A DNA stretch of 15,288 nt, taken from Phycisphaeraceae bacterium. GTDB taxonomy: Bacteria; Planctomycetota; Phycisphaerae; Phycisphaerales; UBA1924. The position numbers and the translations under genes are program-made. The notes below the pieces were generated by a model. It was not told the DNA's origin, did no database searches, and saw only the letters and a list, made by a program, of their open reading frames with translations. The stretch is taken from contig WUAJ01000036.1 of assembly GCA_009827215.1 (NCBI GenBank), positions 1 through 15,288 of the forward strand, read 5' to 3'. Positions 7,056 through 13,808 of the stretch are shown here, piece by piece. Numbering within the stretch: the stretch's first letter is position 1; each line of letters begins with the position of its first letter.

Positions 7056-8897
7056 TTACTCAACAGTCACGGACTTGGCGAGGTTTCGCGGCTTATCCAC
7101 ATCGTGGCCTCGCAGCAGTGCGGCGTGGTACGCGAGGAGCTGGAGCGGGACGACGGTGACCATCGGGCTCAGGCACTCCTCGACCGCTGGGACATACAGG
7201 ACATCTTCCGCGAGGGATTCGATTTGTTTGTCGCCTTCGGTTGCGACGGCGATGACATGACCACCTCTTGCACGGACTTCTTCGATGTTGCTCAGGACCT
7301 TGTCGTACTGGTTCCCTTGATTGGCGATGAAGACGACGGGCATTCCTTCGTCGATCAGCGCGATCGGGCCGTGCTTCATTTCCGCGGCGGGCATGCCCTC
7401 GGCGTGGATGTAGCTGATTTCTTTGAGCTTGAGCGCCCCTTCCATCGCGGTTGGGTAGTTGTATCCGCGTCCGAGGAACAACCAGTTGTCGCGGTGGACA
7501 TACTTCGCGGTGATCTCGGCGATGCGTTTGTCGGTCGTGAGGACCTGCTCGATCATGTCTGGGACGCGCTTGAGTTCCGCCATGAGTCGCGCGGAAGCTT
7601 CTGGGGACATCATGCGGCGACGCGCCATGAACAGGGAGATCATCGTGAGAACAGCGACCTGTCCTGTGAATGCTTTGGTGGACGCGACACCGATTTCAGG
7701 TCCGACACGCAGGTAGACGCCGGCATCGGTCTCGCGTGGGATCGTGGATCCGACGACATTAATCACGCCGAGTGACAGGGCGCCGCGGTCCTTTGCTTCG
7801 TGGAGTGCCGCGAGGGTGTCGGCGGTTTCTCCAGACTGGGACACAGCGACGACCACGGAGCGGTCTTCGATGAGCGGATTGCGATAGCGGAACTCGCTCG
7901 CGTACTCGCACTCTGCTGGGATCTTCGCGAGGTCTTCGAGGAGGTATTCTCCGATCATCGCGGAATGGAGTGCGGTTCCTTGTGCGGTGAGGATGACTCG
8001 ACGGGATTTGACAAGTTCCTGGGCGTACGCATTGAGACCTCCAAGAACCACTTTCCCTTCGTTCTCGTCCAGGCGTCCACGCAAGCATCGGCGGAGTGCT
8101 TCTGGTTGCTCGTAGATCTCTTTGAGCATGTAGTGCTCGAAGGATCCGAGCTCGATCTCTTCAAGGTCCATCTCCAGCTGCATGACCTTTGGAGAGAGCT
8201 CGACATTGTCGACTGTTGTTGTGCGGAATCCATCGCGGGTCAGACGAGCGACGGAGTAGTCATCGAGGGTGATCGCTTGGGATGCGTGCGCGATGATTGC
8301 GGATGGATCGGACGCGACGATGTACTCTCCCGATCCGATCCCGACGAGCAGGGGTGATCCCTTTCTCGCGCAGACCATGACATCGGGTTCTTTCTCACAG
8401 ATCACGGCGATCGCATACGCGCCGCGGACTTCTCGCAAAGCGGCTTGGACCGCTTTCTCCAGATCGACGCCGTTGTCTGGATCGTAGAGGTGCGAGATGA
8501 GCATCCCGAGGACTTCCGTATCGGTCTCGGTGTCGAAATGATGTCCCTTCTCTTCGAGGAGCTTACGGAGCGAGGCATAGTTCTCAATGATCCCGTTGTG
8601 AATCAGTGCGATGCCGTGATCGTGGTCACGGTGCGGGTGTGCGTTTTCTTTGGTCACTCCGCCGTGGGTTGCCCATCTTGTGTGCGCGATCCCGATGGAG
8701 CCGTGGATCCCGCCGACGGTTTCGAGTTCAGATTCGAGATTCGCGACGCGACCGACGGCTTTGGCGATCTGGAGGCCCTCGCCGTTGATCGCGGCGAGTC
8801 CTGCGGAGTCGTATCCGCGATACTCGAGTCTCTTGAGACCTTCGATGAGGAGGGGCTGAGCGGGTTTGTTTCCGATGTAAGCAACGATGCCACACAT
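7056..8897 (-). CDS. glmS: Glutamine--fructose-6-phosphate aminotransferase (isomerizing)
   Basis: GlmS converts fructose-6-phosphate and glutamine to glucosamine-6-phosphate in the cytoplasm, the first step to UDP-GlcNAc. The 613-residue length is typical. The glutaminase domain (about 2-240) shows the nucleophile Cys2 in MCGIVAYIG, RGYDSAG, HTRWATHG (72-79) and NGIIEN (101-106). Two SIS sugar-isomerase domains follow, with SQSGETADT at 353-361, ALKLKEISYIHAEG in the second, and the classic C-terminus PRNLAKSVTVE. Start: an ATG at 8903 would add two residues before the essential Cys, whereas ATG at 8897 gives Met-Cys and has GGAGA 7 bases upstream, so 8897 is used. One variation: the SIS1 loop reads GTALHS where E. 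coli has GTSYNS. The gene is divergent from carB, and no glmS-ribozyme-like leader is apparent. Confidence 0.97.
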   Translation of the reverse strand: MCGIVAYIGNKPAQPLLIEGLKRLEYRGYDSAGLAAINGEGLQIAKAVGRVANLESELETVGGIHGSIGIAHTRWATHGGVTKENAHPHRDHDHGIALIHNGIIENYASLRKLLEEKGHHFDTETDTEVLGMLISHLYDPDNGVDLEKAVQAALREVRGAYAIAVICEKEPDVMVCARKGSPLLVGIGSGEYIVASDPSAIIAHASQAITLDDYSVARLTRDGFRTTTVDNVELSPKVMQLEMDLEEIELGSFEHYMLKEIYEQPEALRRCLRGRLDENEGKVVLGGLNAYAQELVKSRRVILTAQGTALHSAMIGEYLLEDLAKIPAECEYASEFRYRNPLIEDRSVVVAVSQSGETADTLAALHEAKDRGALSLGVINVVGSTIPRETDAGVYLRVGPEIGVASTKAFTGQVAVLTMISLFMARRRMMSPEASARLMAELKRVPDMIEQVLTTDKRIAEITAKYVHRDNWLFLGRGYNYPTAMEGALKLKEISYIHAEGMPAAEMKHGPIALIDEGMPVVFIANQGNQYDKVLSNIEEVRARGGHVIAVATEGDKQIESLAEDVLYVPAVEECLSPMVTVVPLQLLAYHAALLRGHDVDKPRNLAKSVTVE

Positions 8898-9131
8898 AGG
8901 CATTTCTCCAGAGGGTGCGAAGGGTGCACCGGATCAGGGATATCGAACCTTCAGGCCCGGTGATTGATCTTACGAGGGTGAGTGGCTCAGGTTCATCGAA
9001 TCGGACGCGGATGATCGTTATCTCTTTGATCAAACCTTGGAGAAGGTTCTGGGCTACACTTGTCCAGTTTGCGCCTCTTGCTTGATATTTCCGGACCTTC
9101 TTCATGAATCCCAAACCACAGGAATCACTGA
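8898..9131. promoter_or_regulatory. Divergent glmS/carB control region
   Basis: These 234 bases hold the start signals of both genes. On the carB side there is a perfect palindrome TTTGATCAAA at 9025-9034, immediately followed by an overlapping hairpin-type repeat AACCTT-GGAG-AAGGTT at 9033-9048, and a -10-like TACACT at 9055-9060. No good -35 box sits at normal spacing from it, so an activator could be required. The carB ribosome binding site AGGAA is at 9120-9124. On the glmS side, GGAGA lies 7 bases from its ATG and TAAGAT (complement of about 8967-8972) is a weak -10 candidate. Confidence 0.4.
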
Positions 9132-12100
9132 ATGCCGCGACGCGATGACCTGCAGACCATTCTGCTGATCGGATCGGGACCCATTGTCATTGGGCAGGGA
9201 TGTGAGTTTGATTATTCAGGGACACAGGCGTGTAAATCGCTGAAAGACGAGGGGTATCGGGTTGTTCTGGTCAACTCGAATCCGGCGACGATTATGACAG
9301 ATCCCGCGTTCGCGGATCGGACCTATATCGAGCCGATCACTCCTGAATCGGTCCGGAAGATCATCGAGAAGGAAATCGAGCTTGGGACCCCGATCGATGC
9401 GGTGCTCCCGACGCTTGGTGGGCAGACGGCACTCAACTGCGCGTGCGAGATGAGTGACCAGGGGATCTTTGAAGAGTTCGGGATCGAGATGATCGGCGCG
9501 GATCGGAAGATCATCCATCGCGCTGAGGATCGTCAGGTATTCAACGACATCTGTGATGAGATCGGTCTGGCGACTCCGGAATCGAAAACCGTTGAGTCGC
9601 TGCAGGAGGCGCTCGGATTTGCTGAGGAGATTGGTCTTCCCGCGATTGTGCGTCCGGCTTTCACACTCGGCGGATGGGGGGGAGGCATCGCGTACAACAG
9701 AGCGGAGTTTGAGGAGCTGGTCACACGCGGCATCAACGCGTCGATGATCGGACAGATCCAGATCGACAAGTCGCTCATCGGATGGAAGGAATACGAACTC
9801 GAGGTCGTGCGCGACAAGAAGGACAACTGCGTCGTCGTGTGCTCGATCGAGAACATCGACGCGATGGGTGTGCACACTGGGGATTCTGTCACCGTCGCGC
9901 CGTCGCTGACTCTGACAGATAAGGAATACCAGGTCCTGCGTGACGCATCGCTGGCGGTGATGCGTGCGGTCGGGGTGGAGACTGGCGGATCGAATGTGCA
10001 GTTTGCGGTCAATCCGAATCCGGAACCGACCTCGGATGGATCAGAGCCGCCGTTCGAGTTTGTGGTGATCGAGATGAATCCGCGTGTGTCGCGTTCGTCG
10101 GCGCTTGCATCGAAAGCGACGGGATTCCCGATCGCGAAGATCGCGGCGAAGCTCGCTGTGGGATACACGCTCGATGAGCTCCGCAACGACATCACCGGGA
10201 CGACGAGCGCGTGCTTTGAGCCGACGATTGATTATGTTGTGACGAAGATGCCCCGCTGGACCTTCGAGAAGTTCCCGGAAGCGGACGAGACGCTGACAAC
10301 CCAGATGAAATCGGTGGGCGAAGCGATGGCGATCGGACGGACTTTCAAGGAATCGCTGCAGAAAGTGATCCGCTCGATGGAGGTCAAACGCTTCGGGCTG
10401 GGGCTCGACAAGAACGATAACTGGCTCGCGGCTCAGCGTGCTGTGGATGGGAAGAAGGCAGACGGCAGCGAGGTCGAATGGCCCATCAACGAAGATCGAT
10501 TGACTCGCAAGCTTTCGGTTCCTTCACAAGGCCGCTTCTATTTCATCCGCTACGCGATGAAGATGGGATGGAGCATCGATCGGATCTACGAGCTGACACG
10601 CATTGACAAGTTCTTTTTGTATCAGTTCAAGGAGCTTGTGGACTTTGAGGACCAGCTTGTTGAAGCGAAGACGCTGGAGGGTGTCGATCGCGAGCTGATG
10701 CAGCGCGCCAAGGAGCTTGGGTATTCCGATGCGCAGCTTGCGTATCTGTATCTTGGGAATATCAGCTCCGAGACAATCCTACAGGTTCGCAATCATCGCA
10801 AGTCGATTGGGGTCGAAGCGGTGTTCAAGTGCGTGGATACCTGTGCCGCAGAGTTTGAAGCGATCACCCCCTACTACTACTCGACCTATCAAGCGGGATC
10901 ACGCAAAGTCCTCGAAGACGGATCGGCGCAGGAAGTCCCTGCGCAATGTGAGCTGAGGGATCGGTTGCTTTCGGAGACTGATCCGAAACAGAAGGTCATC
11001 ATCCTTGGTGGTGGACCCAATCGCATTGGTCAGGGGATCGAGTTCGATTACTGCTGCGTCCACGCGGCGCAATCCGCACAACAACTCGGATACGACGCGG
11101 TGATGATCAACTCGAATCCCGAGACGGTCTCGACGGATTATGACACAAGTGATCTCTTGTTCTTTGAGCCGTTGACGCTTGAGGATGTGCTCAATGTGAC
11201 GGAGAAGTTGTCGCAGAATCTCAAGGGGACTGTGGTTCAATACGGTGGGCAAACGCCGTTGAATCTGGCGCATGGTCTCGATCTTGCGGGTGTCCCGATG
11301 CTCGGGACGGCATTGGAAGCGATTGATCGTGCGGAGGATCGGGATCGGTTTGATCAGTTGCTGACCAAGCTTGATCTTCGTCGTCCTGGATCGGGGATCG
11401 CACGCTCTATTGATGAAGCGATCGAGATCGCGGGGCGGATCGGGTATCCGGTGCTTGTGCGTCCGAGTTATGTGCTTGGTGGTCGCGGGATGGAGATTTG
11501 CTCCGATGAGTCCGCGCTGAGGCACTACATGCTGACAGCCGTGGATGTGTCGGGACTCGATGATGCTCCGATCCTGATTGATCAGTTCCTGAGCAGCGCC
11601 ACGGAACTGGATGTTGATGTCGTCGCGGACTTCCGAGATGGGACAGGTGAAGCGTTTGTCGCGGCGGTCATGGAGCACATCGAGCAAGCGGGTGTGCACT
11701 CTGGGGATTCGACCTGCATGATCCCGACGACGACGATCCGTCCGGTGGTGCTTGAGCAGGTGAAGGACACCGCTCGTAAGCTCGCGAAGGAGCTCAAGGT
11801 CTGCGGTCTCATGAATGTACAGATGGCGATCAAGGACGACGAGGTGTACATCATCGAGGTCAATCCGCGTGCGTCGCGGACGGTGCCGTATGCCGGGAAG
11901 TCCAAGGGTGTTGCGTGGGCATCGGTCGCGGCCAAAGCGATGATGGGTGTCTCACTGAGCGAGCAAGGAACGAAAGAAATCCCAGATGCTGGGTACTTCA
12001 CCGTGAAAGCACCAGTGTTCCCGTTCCGCAAGTTCCCAGGCGTGGACTTTGTGCTCGGACCTGAGATGCGATCGACGGGTGAAGTCATGGGTGTCGATGT

Positions 12101-12587
12101 CTCACTCCCCACGGCGTATCTCAAAGCAATGGAATCCGCTGGGGTTTCACTCCCGAAAGACGGCGGGGTGTTTGTGTCTGTCCGACAGGATGACAAAGCC
12201 GCGATGATCCCGATTGTGCGCTCGCTGATGGCGATGGGGTTCACGGTGTTTACTACACAAGGCACGGCGGATGAACTGGCGCGACACGGGCTGCGTCCGA
12301 AAGTCTTGCAGAAAATCCAGGCGGGCGCGCGTCCCAATGTCATCGATCTCATGCAGAACGGCGAGATCCAACTGGTCATCAACACACCAACACGCACAGG
12401 TTGGCAGACAGATGAAGGACGCATCCGCGCGACTGCTGTGCGATTGGGGATCCCGATGATCACAACGGCGACCGCCGCGGGACAAGCGGTGCATGCGATC
12501 GAGGCGCTGCGTGCTGGATTCTGGGGAGTGCACGCGTTACAAGACCTCAGCGGGCTCAATGCATCACTGAACCACGCGCATTCTTAA
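9132..12587 (+). CDS. carB: Carbamoyl-phosphate synthase large subunit
   Basis: CarB makes carbamoyl phosphate from bicarbonate, two ATP and ammonia channelled from CarA, for pyrimidine and arginine synthesis. The duplicated synthetase halves are clear: LIGSGPIVIGQGCEFDYSG near residue 11 and LGGGPNRIGQGIEFDYCC near 625. The ATP-grasp loops are RPAFTLGGWGGG (174-185) and RPSYVLGGRGMEI, with metal-site segments IEMNPRVSRSSAL and IEVNPRASRTVPYAGK. The allosteric MGS-like domain starts near residue 1011 (GGVFVSVRQDDKA). At 1151 residues it is about 80 longer than E. coli CarB (1073), through insertions such as the Pro/Ser/Glu-rich stretch before IEMNPR and one before the second half. Trp182 occupies the Gly-loop position that is Ser in E. 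coli. ATG at 9132 has AGGAA 7 bases upstream. No carA gene is adjacent, so the subunits are encoded apart. The gene ends upstream of a structured region with a terminator. Confidence 0.97.
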   Translation: MPRRDDLQTILLIGSGPIVIGQGCEFDYSGTQACKSLKDEGYRVVLVNSNPATIMTDPAFADRTYIEPITPESVRKIIEKEIELGTPIDAVLPTLGGQTALNCACEMSDQGIFEEFGIEMIGADRKIIHRAEDRQVFNDICDEIGLATPESKTVESLQEALGFAEEIGLPAIVRPAFTLGGWGGGIAYNRAEFEELVTRGINASMIGQIQIDKSLIGWKEYELEVVRDKKDNCVVVCSIENIDAMGVHTGDSVTVAPSLTLTDKEYQVLRDASLAVMRAVGVETGGSNVQFAVNPNPEPTSDGSEPPFEFVVIEMNPRVSRSSALASKATGFPIAKIAAKLAVGYTLDELRNDITGTTSACFEPTIDYVVTKMPRWTFEKFPEADETLTTQMKSVGEAMAIGRTFKESLQKVIRSMEVKRFGLGLDKNDNWLAAQRAVDGKKADGSEVEWPINEDRLTRKLSVPSQGRFYFIRYAMKMGWSIDRIYELTRIDKFFLYQFKELVDFEDQLVEAKTLEGVDRELMQRAKELGYSDAQLAYLYLGNISSETILQVRNHRKSIGVEAVFKCVDTCAAEFEAITPYYYSTYQAGSRKVLEDGSAQEVPAQCELRDRLLSETDPKQKVIILGGGPNRIGQGIEFDYCCVHAAQSAQQLGYDAVMINSNPETVSTDYDTSDLLFFEPLTLEDVLNVTEKLSQNLKGTVVQYGGQTPLNLAHGLDLAGVPMLGTALEAIDRAEDRDRFDQLLTKLDLRRPGSGIARSIDEAIEIAGRIGYPVLVRPSYVLGGRGMEICSDESALRHYMLTAVDVSGLDDAPILIDQFLSSATELDVDVVADFRDGTGEAFVAAVMEHIEQAGVHSGDSTCMIPTTTIRPVVLEQVKDTARKLAKELKVCGLMNVQMAIKDDEVYIIEVNPRASRTVPYAGKSKGVAWASVAAKAMMGVSLSEQGTKEIPDAGYFTVKAPVFPFRKFPGVDFVLGPEMRSTGEVMGVDVSLPTAYLKAMESAGVSLPKDGGVFVSVRQDDKAAMIPIVRSLMAMGFTVFTTQGTADELARHGLRPKVLQKIQAGARPNVIDLMQNGEIQLVINTPTRTGWQTDEGRIRATAVRLGIPMITTATAAGQAVHAIEALRAGFWGVHALQDLSGLNASLNHAHS

Positions 12588-12625
12588 AGAATTCTCTTTG
12601 CATTTAAGTGAATCTGTAGTAGGTT

Positions 12626-12755
12626 GTCCTTTGCACAGGGAGCATCATCCCTGATAAACAGTAACGGACTTTGGGGCATCTGCTCTGCGCTTCTCTGGAG
12701 AAGGCGCAGTTCATATATGCGCCGGCGAATCCTCGTGATTCGCCGGCGTTTTTTT
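12626..12755 (+). ncRNA. Candidate structured RNA (small RNA or carB 3' UTR) ending in a terminator
   Basis: Three successive hairpins occupy the 3' side of carB. Hairpin 1 is CAGGGA/TCCCTG (12636-12641 with 12648-12653, 6-base loop) and may be closed by GTCC/GGAC (12626-12629 with 12666-12669). Hairpin 2 is CTGCGCTTCTC pairing with GAGAAGGCGCAG (12685-12709, one bulged G). Hairpin 3 is the terminator. A possible promoter, TTGCAT at 12598-12603 with TAGGTT at 12620-12625, would allow independent transcription of about 125 bases. No known family is recognised: it lacks the SRP RNA core and tmRNA features. It could equally be only the structured tail of the carB mRNA. Confidence 0.35.
12720..12755 (+). 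terminator. Rho-independent terminator after carB
   Basis: A perfect 12-base-pair stem, CGCCGGCGAATC at 12720-12731 with GATTCGCCGGCG at 12737-12748, has a 5-base loop and is followed directly by seven T residues (12749-12755). The T tract is on the + strand only, so it ends carB-direction transcripts. It stops 9 bases short of the end of the convergent glycosylase gene and so also shields that gene from antisense transcription. Confidence 0.93.
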
Positions 12756-12764
12756 ATTCAACTC

Positions 12765-13712
12765 TCATTTGCTCAGATTCGCGGAAGTGAACATTGTCGC
12801 CGTCGCGTCGCGGCGCCAGGTGGTCGCGGGTCCCGCTTTGGATTGGTAGAACTCCCAGAGCTCGAACCAGTAGGATCGGAACTTGTGATCCCCGAATGGT
12901 TCGTAGTGTGCTTTGAGGCGCTTCATGAGTTGGTTGTCGGTGCCGGTCATGTTGAGCACGGCTTTGGCGTGGCGGATGGACTCGGTGTCGAGCGCAAGTC
13001 GTGAGTATCTTCCCATGAGCTGCATGATGTTTCCCGCGGCGTAGGGACCAATCCCAGGAAGCGTAACCAAGAACTTGAAGACTTCATCATCAGTTGCCGT
13101 GTTCTCGAGCCAGTGCTCGTCGATTTGACCTTTACTGAAGAGCTTGGCGAGGTCGATGATGCGTTGGTCGCGGTATCCGACTCGGCAGCGCCCACGCAGT
13201 GTCCCGACGCGCGTGCGAGCAAGTTTTTGTGCTCTGGGGAAGGACGGGACTCCGGAGGGTGACTTTCGGCCGCAGACTTCGCAGAGTCGGCGATTCATGT
13301 TGACGGTGCTCGGCCAGGTGACGTTGCAGCTGGTCACGGTTTTGATGACATCCTCGAAGAGCGTCGGGGAGCGGAAGAGTCTTCCAGCGCCAGATTTCTT
13401 CCATCTCGGATCGACTTTGTGGAATGCTTTGATCTCCTCGTGCGGCGTGTCCAAGCAGAGCATCCGCGTGATTTGCGTTTTAGCGCTCGATTGTTCGGAT
13501 CGATCCAGCGATCGGTCGAAACGCGCTCGCACGCGATCTTTCGGCTGATCGATGACACACAGTGATGGTCCGGCTTCGAACTCGAGCACGCGGAGCATGT
13601 GTTGTTTGTCGACATCCCAGTGATTGGGTGCGAGCAGGAAGTAGCCGTAGGAACAGACATCTCTTGCGAGATGGAAGTCCTTTGGGGCTTGGATGTTGAG
13701 CGTGGTGGTCAT
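12765..13712 (-). CDS. HhH-GPD superfamily DNA glycosylase
   Basis: This 315-residue protein is a base-excision-repair glycosylase of the helix-hairpin-helix GPD superfamily. The hairpin LPGIGPYAAGNIMQL is at about 218-232, and the catalytic Asp is D242 in LALDTESIRHA. The position that holds the Schiff-base Lys in OGG1/Nth enzymes is Pro-Tyr here, so a monofunctional glycosylase acting on alkylated or otherwise damaged bases (AlkA-like) is expected, without lyase activity. The N-terminal part (DFHLARDVCSYGYFLLAPNHWD) resembles the beta-domain start seen in AlkA/OGG1-like proteins. There is no Fe-S cluster: only one CxxC pair is present (144-147). ATG at 13712 begins the conserved N-terminus but has no Shine-Dalgarno; TACCAT (complement of 13720-13725) ends 7 bases before it, which fits a leaderless transcript. 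It is divergent from the protease gene. The exact damaged base is not predictable. Confidence 0.82.
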   Translation of the reverse strand: MTTTLNIQAPKDFHLARDVCSYGYFLLAPNHWDVDKQHMLRVLEFEAGPSLCVIDQPKDRVRARFDRSLDRSEQSSAKTQITRMLCLDTPHEEIKAFHKVDPRWKKSGAGRLFRSPTLFEDVIKTVTSCNVTWPSTVNMNRRLCEVCGRKSPSGVPSFPRAQKLARTRVGTLRGRCRVGYRDQRIIDLAKLFSKGQIDEHWLENTATDDEVFKFLVTLPGIGPYAAGNIMQLMGRYSRLALDTESIRHAKAVLNMTGTDNQLMKRLKAHYEPFGDHKFRSYWFELWEFYQSKAGPATTWRRDATATMFTSANLSK

Positions 13713-13756
13713 TGCACTGATGGTAGCAATCTCAGAAGGACTGAAACGGAGGCACT

Positions 13757-13792
13757 ATGATCGCTGTAGCATCTCTTGATGATGCACTGTGA
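13757..13792 (+). CDS. Possible 11-residue leader peptide upstream of the protease gene
   Basis: ATG at 13757 opens MIAVASLDDAL and ends at TGA 13790-13792, 16 bases before the protease start. GGAGG at 13748-13752 lies 4 bases from the ATG and is the best Shine-Dalgarno core in this spacer. This could be a translated upstream ORF that sets protease expression by coupling. The same bases include TATGAT at 13757-13762, a good -10 element; if that is the promoter, the peptide is not translated. Confidence 0.2.
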   Translation: MIAVASLDDAL

Positions 13793-13808
13793 GTTCTAGG
13801 AGATAGCG

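Noticed and set aside
6990..7775. Open frame of 261 codons on the + strand.
   Set aside because: It overlaps the 3' part of glmS, where the family C-terminus is clear, so it is a shadow.
8898..9131. glmS ribozyme or riboswitch in the glmS leader.
   Set aside because: The leader shows no recognisable ribozyme core, and glmS ribozymes are known mainly from Firmicutes.
9104..9148. Short ORF (14 codons) overlapping the carB start in another frame.
   Set aside because: It has no Shine-Dalgarno before its ATG, and the AGGAA nearby is correctly spaced for carB itself.
11582..12559. Open frame of 325 codons on the - strand.
   Set aside because: It is antisense to the well-conserved C-terminal half of carB and encodes a Ser/Thr/Ala-rich sequence without a domain.
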